A stretch of DNA of 64,000 bases, taken from Akebia trifoliata (taxonomy: Eukaryota; Streptophyta; Magnoliopsida; Ranunculales; Lardizabalaceae). A program made the position numbers and the translations under genes. Shown here piece after piece: positions 11,038 through 22,890 of the stretch. The DNA is taken from positions 18,959,288 to 19,023,287 of the forward strand of contig CM030717.1 of assembly GCA_017979445.1 (NCBI GenBank). Reading direction: 5' to 3'. A model generated the notes under the pieces. It searched no databases and was not told the origin of the DNA. It was given only the letters and a program-made list of their open reading frames with translations. Position 1 is the stretch's first letter; each line of letters opens with the position of its first letter.

Positions 11038-14000
11038 CTTATTAATCCAAACCGTTTAATCTTAATATTGTGGTATCAAACTCATCATATTCTTCTCAAA
11101 TTTAAATTTATGTTCCTTAGGCAACCACACACATACCTAAAGCTAAATTTGCAGAGAAATAACTCGTTGTAGAAAGGAGTTATAAAAATGGGCGAGATTT
11201 AGTTAAAGAGAATTCGCCTTCAGCATCTCGAATTATCTTATCGAGAGATGAAATGAAGTTATCGTAATTCCTACGTCATAATGTCACAATGGGTTGCTCT
11301 TGCTTCCAACATTGTCTCCATTCCACACGGACAAACCACGTACCCACCTATTCACATGTGTGCCTCTTAATCATTACAACAAAACAATCTATCCATGCAC
11401 ATACCCTGCTCTCCCTTGTCTCTTGCCCTAGTTATACTGCCATTCTTTCTAGGTCATAGCATCTAAGATTTAGGGTTTAATCACAATATCTCTAATTTGT
11501 TTGTATAATGTTAAGGTTAATTTGGGGTTTAGCAATCAGATTACGACATTGAGATTATCGTTAGGATTTTCTGGTTTACTAGAGGTATCACTTATCATTT
11601 TTCACATTGATCTCAATTGGATTATTCTTCTATGTTATCTCGATATTGTTCATGAATGTTAGCAAACATTGAATTGGGATTTAATGAACTTATTTGATTT
11701 CTTCATTTTAGGTGTTGAGATCTTTTTTTTTTTTCTCCTGATTTACATATCTGAATTGGGCTTAAAAATCTTGCAGGACCAAAATGACTTGCTTGAGTCA
11801 TCTTGGTATTATTTATGAACGAGATCAGAAATCAAGACTTAAATCCATTGGGTGGAATATTGTCATTATGGTTATAGTTTGTAGATTTTATCTTCCTTAA
11901 TCTAAATTGGCTTACCTTAAGGTCTAGATCTTAAAACTCAAGATTTCAAAGTTATAATTAAATGTTTTAGGTTTTATTGACAGATTCTCAAAATCATTTT
12001 TCATCTAAATCTCAATTGGGTTGCTTAAGGACTGGTGTTTACTGTTAGCATTTCAATAATATCGCCTTTAATTGAAGATGACCACGCTGTCTCTTGAGAA
12101 TTTTCAATCAAATCATCTCACTATCTAGAAATGACATACACTAACGTTTGGTATCAATGATAAATTTTTAATTATTCTAATCTTGTAAGACAGCTGGATT
12201 AGGTCCCCCCAATATTATAGTTTATTGTAATATTTAACAAGAGTGTGAATCATTCTACGTAACTATATTAAAAAAAAAAAAATTTGATTTCATTACACAG
12301 TGAAATGTCTTAATTTATGTGGAGTTTCTCTCGGTTCTATTATACTTTCGGCCTTAACATCTTCGTTCAAAACATAATCTGCAACGCGGTTTCCTCTCTT
12401 CACTGATTTAACCATACAGTTTTTGGTATGATTTCTTTTAAACTCGAGTTGGTTTGTTTTTCTCTAAGAATTCCAACTTGATTTGATAAATATGACATAC
12501 ATTGATATTGATTTTTATTTTTATTTTTTGGGTTGATTGAGGGTGACTACTTGATGCTTATCAGTATGATGTCAAAAAAGCAAGAATAAAATGACAAATA
12601 AACAATAAAGACAGGTGACAAATCGACATATTTAAAAAACCCTATTTTAATTTTCTCATCTACAAAAATCATGGTGATTGATGGTTATTTGGCCCATTTT
12701 TAACCTAGATGCATCTCAATAAATTTCCTTTTCTTGTTACTAATAAATAAATAAAAAATTGAAGTTTTTTTTTTTTTTGGAAAAAAGATACAATGCTCTC
12801 TTAATTCTTGATTTCAATGCTCACAGCCTTCATTTAAAAAAAAAAAAAAAAAACCGAAAGAAATTATAATGAGAATCATTAGAAACAACACACTCATGAG
12901 AAAAAGGATCAACCAGGATAATTACGTAGATTAAAAGTTCATCAGTATTCCTTGAAGGGGTAATGCAGTTGGTTAGTGAAGTAGATAATATGGATCCTAA
13001 TAATTTGATTTCTGAGACAAATGGTTCCATTAATTTCCTTTGGCCTAATTCTACATGCAAGTAGAGTACTAACAAATGATTTCTATTGATTAAATTGTGG
13101 TTATTAGCTTAAAATAATAGAACTGTTGTGTTTTAGGGTGTCTTATAGTTGCAAATAAATGGGAGATTCTTTTTCTGATTTGATTGTTCTCTGTCACATG
13201 TTTTGATAATGAAGTTTTTGGTAGCTTCAAAAGTGCATCAAAGAATAATTTTAGGGTAACCACATTACTACATCCTAAGTACCTAATATGATCAAATTGG
13301 TAGTTATGCATTGCTATAATTACTTATTATAATATCTAAATCACATTATGTACGCCATGTCATAGTTTTAAAAATCTTGGGAGTCAAGACATTAACTCGA
13401 AGCTCCATGAAGTCTGGAAACTTTATGAGATCAACTCATTGAGTCAACTCAGAAAATATTCAATCACCTTGGTGAACCAGATCCGGTTTGAAATTTCATC
13501 ACATTATTAGACTATATATAGTATTTTGTGGAGGAAAAAAATATTTTTTATTATTATTTAGATTTATTTTTTAATATATTTTCATCTGAGTCAACTCGTG
13601 AACTTCAAGAGAAAGTTTCCTAAGTTTAAAATTTTATCTGTCTAATGTATGTTATACCTTCTTGATATTTAATGTATCTTTACCATTATAATGAAGAGTA
13701 GAGGGTTGTTGACACAAAGTTTCTTCAAAGATTGCCCTCATAAAAAAATTAGACTTATTAATTATTAGGATCTTTTTATCAAAATTAATAGAATTTCAAA
13801 TGCATAACTCCTATGATCACATAACTTAATTTGTTAAAATTACACAAATATCCTACTAATATTCAATATTTTAATGAGATCGACAAGGGTTTGAAGTTAA
13901 TTTTTTAATTACAAACATGCATGCCCTTTTAGCCATCAGTATTATAAGGAGAGAGGGCGAAGAAGAGGGTCATTTGACATCAATTTTTTTCTTTTGAAAA

Positions 14001-15659
14001 TTCCCCAGGGATTCTTTTGAACTTACCAAGTATCCTATCCATAAAATTGCAAACACAAACCTCCGATAACCACTTTAATTATTTTGTTAAAATTATAATA
14101 AAAAAAAATCTTTTTATTTTTTATTTTATTTTCAATATTATAATGAGACAAAGGTCTTATGCAAATTTAAAGTCGCCCTAATTAATGTTATAAATTATAA
14201 AATGCTTTTTTGCAAAATATTAAATTATAAATTAAGATCTAAAATTAGATTATATATTTAAAATATCTAAAATTATTATTTAAATTAATTATAAAAATTC
14301 TTAATCTTGCATAGATCCTAATTATTGTAATACATATGGATGCCAACAACTAGTTGATAATAATAAAAAAATTTAAAAAAAAATTATAAATTGAACACTT
14401 TCTTGTAAATGAGATTCAAATCTCTTGTTAGATGACGAGCAGAAGCGAGATCTATAGCCCAATGGTAGACTCTCGACAAAGTAGCATCGCTATAGGTAGT
14501 ATTATTTTATTTGTGTCTCCAACTATTGCTTTTTCGGCATAGCTTGAAGTTAGTTATTATTTTTAATTGTCCATATACTATATGTTTCTCATTTCGAATT
14601 TAATAAAAATTATCTCTTACATATATTATTGTAGGATTCTTGTGACTTACTAGCAAAGGTCACGTGAGTTGCACTTCGGGAACGTACATTCACATGCAAA
14701 TGTATCAATGGAAACAAAATTAATTAAAGTATAAAGTAGAGAGATAAGTGAGTTTGTTTTGCATGGGAAGAACACAGTATCTTGTGGGAATTTAAAGAAT
14801 CTAAGAGGTATAAGATAAACACGAAAGACAAGAAGTTTGGTTGGGTACATGACTTCATGGAATCGTGTGGCTCTATCGAAGTACCATACATGTTGGCTGT
14901 AGTGAAGATTAAGGGCAAAAGGGGAATTTTAAATTTTATTATAAATAGAAGTGTAATTTAACATACAAATATAATAGGTCTATCGAATGAAAGAATTTAA
15001 TTTATTACAACTTCCAACGAATGCAAATATATCCTCTTTATAATCATAGAATGAAGTCCCTTTCCTGTCCATTCTTTCATCAATGTACACAAAAGCTTAC
15101 TATTATAAGGGTGTTGTATGTAGGGAAGGAAGGATAACCATTTTGTGCACAAAAAGTCCTTTACTCTCAAAATGCATCTTTCAATAATTTTTGTTCTTCT
15201 ATTTTTTTAATTATACTTAATTAGAATAATAAATAAAATCATATATTTTAAAGTAAGCATCTACACCTCTCATTATACTAAATAGGATACTGAATTTGGA
15301 TTAAATTTTAGATTAACTCAATCATTTTAAATAGATTGAGTCTTAACTTTATTTTATAAAGTTGAACCTCAAAGTCCTAATCAGACTTTCACTGTTCACT
15401 CAAGTCATATTTGATTTGACGATGGCTTGGACTCTGTTAAAATGTAAATTATTAATTTTTTAATAGATCACAATTTAGTTTAACACCTTCAAAAGTTAAC
15501 TTATTTAAATTTTGATAAGTAGATATCATGTGTTCAATTTTATGGGTATATTCAGTATAAACCTTATGAGTAAAACTCGTCCACTAAGGGTTTAAGGGCT
15601 TGTTGCATTCGATGAATACAGTCGAGAGGTATGCGAAAGTGGTGTTGTTTCATTATTTT
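11033..15659. other. non-coding AT-rich region
   Basis: No coding sequence with a recognisable motif on either strand. It holds several poly-A/T tracts (12271, 12766, 12838) and one possible short inverted-repeat element (13360-13640). Confidence 0.35.
13360..13640. mobile_element. possible MITE with CATAGTTTTAAAAATC-type ends
   Basis: The left end CATAGTTTTAAAAATCTTGG is loosely the complement of the right end CCTAAGTTTAAAATTTTATC. Internal GAGTCAACTC words occur twice. Divergence is high and no target duplication is certain. Confidence 0.25.
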
Positions 15660-17155
15660 TTATTTTATTTTTCTATTTTACTCGAGATTAGCAAAATATA
15701 GGTTTACGAGGTTTAAGGGAGCATTAAATGCCTAGAAGTGTGTACTTTCCCATTGTTTTATAAAATAATTAATCGTATTTTATAACCTAGATTTTGGATT
15801 TCTTAATGAAGTCGTGCATAATAGTTAATTTATCATAAGTTATATTTTATTAACTAAATTACATGTACTTTTACGAATTTTGAGAATTTAATTATATGTC
15901 TATTTCTTACAGATAACAAAATAAAATTGAAAAATTAAAGCGTAGTAAAACTATCAAAGTCAAAATCAAATTCAAAAGTCCAAGAGATCTGATTGTCCCA
16001 GATTGATAGAATTAAAGTCAAAATCAAATATTTCTTATCATACCGTTTTGTCCATAACTTTTGATTCACTTATCAAAACAAGGCACTGTCAATATGATTC
16101 GAAAATAGACTCAGAAGAGAACAAATTTATATTTCACAAAGAAATATTAATTTGGACTTTTAATTGGTAAAAAATACGTGATTCAATTACTAAAACAAAG
16201 CAAGGTGGGTGGGGGTTGAAACTCTAATTAGGAGGGAAAAATATTTTTATTTCATGAAAAATAGCTAATTCAGACGAAAAAGGGTAAAAACTTTTTTCTA
16301 AGGTAATCCCAATTTTTATCTATAAAAAGACTTCAACTATTTAGTTTTTGGGTTCTCTTCTCTCTCTCTATTTGATTCCTCTCTCATCTCCCCTCATTTC
16401 TAATATCTTTCTTCATATTTTAACTTTAGGTTTTAATTTTATTTTTATTGTAATTTTCGAATACAAGGAAGATTTTGTATCTCTACGATCATGTTTGGTT
16501 AAAGTCATATTAATGAACTTTTGTATTTCTAGGAAATAATGAAGATTGATAAAGTCATATTAAACTAGTAAGATTTTATTCTAGTATTTTTATTTTTTCA
16601 AGTATTTTTAAGGTTTTTTAATAAATTTCTCTTTAATAACGTTGGATCATAAGTATTCTTTAACTATTTTTACTTATCCTCCATGTTTCGCATGATCAGT
16701 TACTATTGGAAAAAATTCATTATATCAGATACTCGTCATGATAAACAATGATTGGCAATAAATATTTTAAGGGAAGAAAATTTTGATCAATTAATTGGAT
16801 CTATTTCACAAACATTTTTAATAAAAACTATTTCAAATCAAGATCTTTAGGTGGATTATTGATTTGACTTATCTGTTAAGAACTTCAATATTATGATTAT
16901 ATTTAATTAGGTTATTTTGGTGGATTCATTATCCAAGGTTTTCTTAAATTACAAGTTTTTATTAATTTTAATTATTTTTTGATAAAATTTAATTTTTCTC
17001 TAAAATCACAGCATTTTTCATTTGGTTTTCTACAATCTAGAACATTATTCCCCCAATCCTCAATGAAATGACCCTACTTGCCAATCTAATATAGATTTTT
17101 AATTTTATATTTGTTCTTGTTCTTTTTGGAGACATCTTTACGCAACGAACACTTG
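15660..17155 (+). repeat. LTR-like unit, copy 1 of a head-to-tail pair
   Basis: It starts near CGAGATTAGCAAAATATAGG and contains CATACCGTTTTGTCCATAAC, a TATAAAAAGAC box (16321) followed by CTTCAACTATTTAG and pyrimidine-rich TTCTCTTCTCTCTCTC, and ends near CCCTACTTGCCAATCTAATA. The next unit repeats these landmarks in the same order about 1409 bp later. The structure looks like an LTR with promoter, leader and U5. No polyprotein belongs to it in the window. Confidence 0.5.
16321..16330 (+). promoter_or_regulatory. TATA box of LTR-like unit 1
   Basis: TATAAAAAGA followed about 30 bp downstream by a CT-rich leader. The same arrangement is conserved at 17730-17739 in unit 2. Confidence 0.45.
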
Positions 17156-18480
17156 AGACTAGTAAATTCTAGGTTTGCGAGTGTGTTAAGTTCTTAAAAG
17201 TCCATCTTTTCCCTTTATTTTCCAAGGCTCTTAAAAGATTTCTAACTCATATCTCAAAAGTCAAGAGTGCAAAACTACCAAAGTTATAATCAAGGTCAAA
17301 GTCAAGATTAAAGCATGGACCAAGATATCTGATGGTTCCACATTCATAGAAAGATTGACAAAATTAAGTTTTTCTTGAATCCTAATCTGCCATATCATAC
17401 CATATTACCCATAAATTTTGACTCACTAATTTAATTAAGGCCAAGCTATAAGCATTGGAAAATTGATCCAGAGGAGAACAAATTCGTACTTCAGGAACAA
17501 ATGCTAATTTGAACTTTTTATGGGATAAAAATGATGACATGTGAAAGACTTCTAATTCGTTATGTTTCACCATTCTTGAGATAGAAATTAACTCGAATTT
17601 TGGATTGGGGCAAAGTCAGATGGTTTGGAAACTTAATTAAAAGATGAATAAAATTTAATTTCACAAATTAGGGCTAATTCAGACATTCTGTGAATGAAAA
17701 TATGCTGCCAAAGTAATCTTAATTTTTTCTATAAAAAGACCTCAGGTCCTTAGTTTTCTCATCTCTCTCTTCGATCCGTCTCTCTTCTATCTATATTTTC
17801 CTCATTTTTTAATAGTTTTAGGTTTTGTTTTAGTTTTTGCTATAAGTTAGAAAAGAGGAAGTGAATTGTTATTAAGAGTACTTCAAGATAAATAAAGATA
17901 AGTTTGCTTATTTCAAAAAAGATTTATGATTTTTTTATGATTCTTAGCTAATTTCCCAATCTAGGGAGATTGATGAAGTCATAATTGTTTACTTATAATT
18001 TTGTTTTTATTTTTAAGTTTTTAAATGTTCTTGTATGTTAGAATATATGTCTCTTCAAACCAACCTTGGTTTTTTAACATATTTTAGGGATTTCTCCTTT
18101 ATCTTTCATAGTTGGGTTAAGTCTTTGTTGATAATTGGGATATAACACCTCTGAAGGGAATGAGATCTTGGCCAATTATTAATTAAAAATCAAATTTATT
18201 TTTGCCGCCAAATCTTTTGAATTAATGAACTTTTCTAGATCTTGATTTGAGTTATCAGAAAGAACTTGAAATTAGAAATTAGATTTTAATTGGATTACTT
18301 TTTGTGGATTTAGTTTTCTTAGGCTTCGTTAATCGTCGAATTTCTTAGTTTTTAATTTGGGTTTTAATTAGATAATTTCTTGCCTAAAATTAGTTTTAAA
18401 TTTTTTTCAGTCTGATTTTCTTTAATTCAGATAACTAGTCCGTAGTCTCTATGCATTGATCCTATTAGCCAAAAAAAAAA
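17156..18480 (+). repeat. LTR-like unit, copy 2 of a head-to-tail pair
   Basis: It repeats copy 1: GAGACTAGTAAATTCTAGG at the start, CATACCATATTACCCATAAA, TATAAAAAGAC at 17730 with CTCAGGTCCTTAG and a CTCTCTC tract, and GATCCTATTAGCC at the end. Identity is moderate with many indels, so the duplication is old. Two LTRs with no internal region could come from unequal recombination or from a tandem pair of solo LTRs. Confidence 0.5.
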
Positions 18481-18599
18481 AAAAAGGTTTCTAATTATTT
18501 GTTCTATTTTCTATATAAAATCATATACGAGTACAAACATATATCTTACTTGGATTTTCAATGAGCATTGCTTGCCTTTACTTAATGAAGGATGATTAT

Positions 18600-18931
18600 G
18601 GTATCAGAACAAAAGTGTCCTCTTTTGAAAATTAACCACCATCAATGTAATGTAAGCTAAGGAATCTGCATGTGAATTATTTTACCTTGGGATGTTTTTA
18701 AAGTAAATTTCTTCCATCTACTTATCCAACCCTTTGATCTTTTTCATGTAAAGTTGCATCCTTTCATCCCTTGTTTCAAACCTCTTATTCACATAGATGA
18801 CTACAAGTTCAAAAAACTCGATGAACAATGTAGCCTTCCTCACTTTTAGTTCTTGAAGCATTTTGTAACTATGTAGCATGGCCTTACCCAGTTTCATTAT
18901 TAGATTATCTATAGTCGAGCTTAACTGTTAT
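18600..18931 (-). pseudogene. pol fragment: C-terminal part of archaeal-type RNase H (older host element)
   Basis: Minus-strand reading contains RKATLFIEFFELVVIYVNKR, then FETRDERMQLYMKKIKGLDK, and NSHADSLA. This is the expected LeiysDSqLvvnQv..eye.kde.m..Y...vk and IPR..NsqADaLA part of the RNase H that follows RT in Tat/Athila elements. It stops exactly at the target duplication GTTAT (18927-18931) of the 22.9-kb element. The preceding part of the same gene is on the other side of that element at 41876-42527. Stops are present. Confidence 0.7.
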
Positions 18932-19862
18932 TGTAAATACATGACTTTGCGATTACGATGACCACATCTACTAATGATTGGATTCGCCACCATTCATATT
19001 GTAAGTGGGTGTGAATGGTCACCCGATGTACATTTTTTGAAAAAGTGACATTTTTGGCACGTAGTGATTCACGATGGATCGGGATTAATCAAACCTTGAG
19101 ATTCGGGGTAAGCAACTCAATTGGAGAGAAGGAAAGGTGTTAGGCACCATTTTCTCCCCGCCAAATGACGGTAACCTCAAAGAACTCGATCATTTTGATT
19201 AAAAAAAATATAAAAAATAAAGTGTCACGTGTTGTGCATTTGTACCCTAAGTAGGGATTTGCTTTCAGCTCGATCATAGGGTCATTTCATCGAAGGAGAT
19301 GATCCTAAGAGACAAGAGCCCTGGACATAATTCATATTTGAAAAGTGTCGGCTAAAGTCATGGATCCATTCTCATGGGTTGAGAATGATCAAATTTCCAA
19401 TGCCTTAAAATCATTTTTTTGGGTAAAATCGATTTTGTTTTTAAAAGGGATTACAACTGTTATACTTTCGACCGGACCGAAATCTAGTCTACCGGAGATA
19501 AGAAAGGGGAACATTACATCTTAGAAGCCTTCTAAAATGCAAATTAAAGAGAAAAGAGGGATAATAGAAGAGGGAAATGGAGAGGGTTAGAGAAGGAGAG
19601 TGTTTTGTTGAACCCACCTTGAAGCTTCAATCTTTTTTTTCTTCTTCTTTTTCAATGTCTTCTAAGGTCCTCAGTAAATGTGAGAGAGTATTTTTCTTCT
19701 TGTAAGGTTGATGTGAGAATAGAGAGGAGGTGATTAGACTTCAATTTTTTTTAATGAGACTTGGTGTGGAGTTAGTAAGAAAGGATTGGTGAGATTTTTG
19801 TGTAGTGAGAATTGGTAATAGTAGTTATAGTGGGTAACCATTTTTGGGATGAAGAGGGGGGG

Positions 19863-19870
19863 TATTTATA
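19863..19870 (-). promoter_or_regulatory. LTR TATA box (3' LTR copy)
   Basis: TATAAATA on the minus strand, at the position equivalent to 40252-40259 in the other LTR. Confidence 0.5.
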
Positions 19871-20552
19871 AATGTTTGGAGGGTATTTAGGGGTATAATG
19901 GGGTGAAAGGTATGAAATTTAAAGTGGAATTGAGGGTAATTGTGTAATTGAAATGGGTAATGTTTAGATCTAAATGGTTTGGATTTTACCCAAATCCATT
20001 TGGGTAAAGTGTTTGATGGGGTGAGATGAGTGATAGTTGATGGGGGGAATGGGGGTGTAAGGGAGTTATTTGGAGAATGAATGTTAGGTTGGTTGAAGAG
20101 GTGAGGTATTTAGATTTAAGAGAATGAGTTGTGTAAGGAGTTAAGTGATTGGATTTTGAGAGAATTGAGGGGATGATGACATGTGGCAAATGGGGAGGTG
20201 ATGAGATTGGTTGATTGGTGATGGTTGTTGTTTGATTAGAGAGAAGGGTATGGGTTAGTTTGGTGATGATGGTAGGAGGTATGGGTTGAGGTAATTTATT
20301 GGAGTATTTTAGGGAAAGTGATGGGTTGAGGTGTAGAGAGATATGGTTGTTGATGTGGATGGTTGATGTGTTAGAGAATGGTGATAAGTTAGGGTGTGTA
20401 GGATATGGGTTGTGATGTGGGTGGTTGATGGTATAAGAGAATGATGATAGGTTAAGTTAGGTTAGGGTATGGGTTGAGGTGATATTGGAGAGAAGTGATG
20501 TAGCTAGATGAATTGTGAGGGAAAGGTGAGGGGGGTGTGTAGCGCCCCGCAA

Positions 20553-20638
20553 AACGCTAACACAAATCCCAACACTGCCTCGAGGCACTAGGTGGTGCCT
20601 CGAACTTCGGCATGGTCTCCTCTGTTTATGTTAGCGTT
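20553..20638. other. nested hairpin at the start of the solo LTR
   Basis: AACGCTAACA (20553-20562) pairs perfectly with TGTTAGCGTT (20629-20638). Inside it TCGAGGCAC (20580-20588) pairs perfectly with GTGCCTCGA (20595-20603) around the loop TAGGTG. The copy at 51.4 kb keeps the layout in decayed form. Confidence 0.6.
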
Positions 20639-22528
20639 TCACGGAACTCAAACCTGATAAACAATACCAAAAAATCCTGTATAAAGCAACGAATCCACAA
20701 TGACTAATGAACGAAAGACAATAGATTTTATGAACAATAAAATAAGCAAGATCAGAGTTGCGCAAAAAGGTATAAAGTTATACAGGATTACAAAGTCTAT
20801 CCTCACTCTAACATAGACCTAGCACACGGTCCCAAAATACTATGTACACTTCCTAGGATGAACAGACTCCTAGTAGAAGTAGTCGTGTTGCTCACCGGGC
20901 AACGCACTCTGGTCGTCGATCTGACCGACCAGGCGTTCCTCGGCTAAAAGCTCAGCACCCGCTGCGCCCACTGAAGGCTTTGCAACTAAAAAAAAATGGA
21001 AGGAAAGGGTGAGTAACAATGGTTACCCAATAGGTCCACAAACAATTCCTACTAATAACCTCCCCTAACGTGATCGAATAATCATACTGCGTTATTTCAA
21101 AACATGCAGGTTTGACAATAGAAACTATGATTTAACTGGTACATATAGCCAGGGATGAGCAACTAAACAATTTAAGAGTAACACATAGCATCAATCATCC
21201 ATACTCGTTATACAAATTCCATTTTATGCAAATACAGTTGGCAACATTAAAATAATAACCATGCTTTTCAGTCTATAGTTCGAAATATAACAGCAGATAC
21301 ATAATACAAGTGGTGGAGTAATGGAATTTGAGCGTTGGGATTCACGACTGGATCGCTCCCAGTCGGGACATGATGTTACAACATAAATCTGGTTTTTAGT
21401 TCCTGATTTTGTGGCCGGTCGTTGCACTTACCACACGGGTGACCATTTATCCGGCTCAGGCTGGCCGTTTGACGTGACCATAAGCAATGGGTCTCTTTTC
21501 GATGTGTCAGAACTTTCGACTACTACTAAATTGTTAGTGATCACTGACCAATCATCTTCGTCTATGCCTATCAGGCATGCATGTGATTGCCAAATGACAC
21601 TTCACTCGTATACGACCACCTTTACAATACACGTTCACTAGTAAAGATAAGTAAGGAATGAACCCGGATTCCAGTTGTGACTCCACTCTCATACGCGTCC
21701 CATACCACGTATGAGTTTGGTGGTCCCTACCGTACATCCCAGGATAGTGCACCCCTCCCGATGATGTGACACACTATCCCTTCAGGCATTCACAAACCCT
21801 TTAACAGCTCACAAAATAGTTACGCATATATATAGTTTTTTATTTAAAACAAAAGAGAAATTAATAGAACAGGGTTGATAATGGATATCCAGTTCCTACC
21901 ATGCAACTGTGGCCACCCGGTCTAAAATAAACAATAGTACTCAGCGCATGCGCTAACATAATCGGAAATAAACATGCAACCCTTTCATTAATAACCTGGA
22001 TATCCTTTCACCAACCTACACACAACATACAATGTAAAATGTAGACATCACCCCTCGGGTGTGATTCTGACATTTTACCGTTCATTCCCTTTTCCCATTC
22101 TCTCAACATTCTCACTTTTCATCTTTTCACATCGACCATCCATTTTCAATATTTCAAAGTCATTCTTTTGGTCTTTCCATTAAAACCATCAAATTTTATA
22201 AAAATAAAGTCCCAGCAATGCTCGGGACCAAGGCTGTTAAAAATAGAGAAAGTTGGTGAAAATTTGGCTAAGTGTCAAAAACTCAACTTTTCAAAGTTTT
22301 CAAAATTGAAAACGGGTTTTTCGAAATGAAAATCTCGATCATGAGATTCGACACCATATAGTTTTTGTAATCTAATTCAAAGAAACGTGAAAGTTATTTC
22401 ATTTTAAAAACTTGTCGAAAACGTCGAAAATTACGTTTTGTTCTTTAAACCAAAATTCAGATTTTGATCCTTTGAGATTTGGATCTTAAAACCATTCCCA
22501 TTGTTCCGAAATGGGGGGTAAAATCTTT

Positions 22529-22622
22529 ATTTCATTAAAGAACTTAAAGTAAATGGAAAGTAAAAATTAAAGAGGACATTTACTTTAATGCTTTCCATTT
22601 ACTTTAATGTTTTTAATGAAAT
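22529..22622. other. 32-bp inverted repeat inside the solo LTR
   Basis: ATTTCATTAAAGAACTTAAA... (22529-22560) is complementary to 22591-22622, with a perfect 17-bp core (TTAAAGTAAATGGAAAG). The inverted family member at 62275-62390 carries the same arms, partly duplicated. Confidence 0.65.
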
Positions 22623-22694
22623 AAAGGGTGACAAACAGTGTATAAGGTGTGAGGAGGTCAAGCCAAGAGTCAGAACACTGTTCTGATCAAAACT

Positions 22695-22890
22695 GTGTCT
22701 GTCGGTGGCAGAACCAGGATTCTGTCGGTGGAACCGACAGATTGGTCATCGGCAGATGTCGGTAGGACCGACGGTCTTGCCACCAGAACAAAATTTTCTC
22801 GCGTTATTTGGTTTCGTCGGTGGCAGAAACCTCATTCTATCGGTGGGACCGACAGGATGCCTTCGGTAGGTGCCGGTGGCACCGACCCTT
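22695..22890. repeat. cluster of short GTCGGTNGGACCGAC hairpins
   Basis: CTGTCGGTGGAACCGACAG, GTCGGTAGGACCGAC, TCGGTGGGACCGACAG and GTGCCGGTGGCACCGAC each form 5-8-bp perfect stems with tiny loops. Related words (CTGTCGGTCCCACC) occur at about 62153-62170 in the inverted copy. The 105-codon open frame over the cluster has no other support. Confidence 0.6.

Noticed and set aside
14450..14520. Possible tRNA gene (A-box-like TAGCCCAATGG)
   Set aside because: No B-box at the right distance and no cloverleaf.
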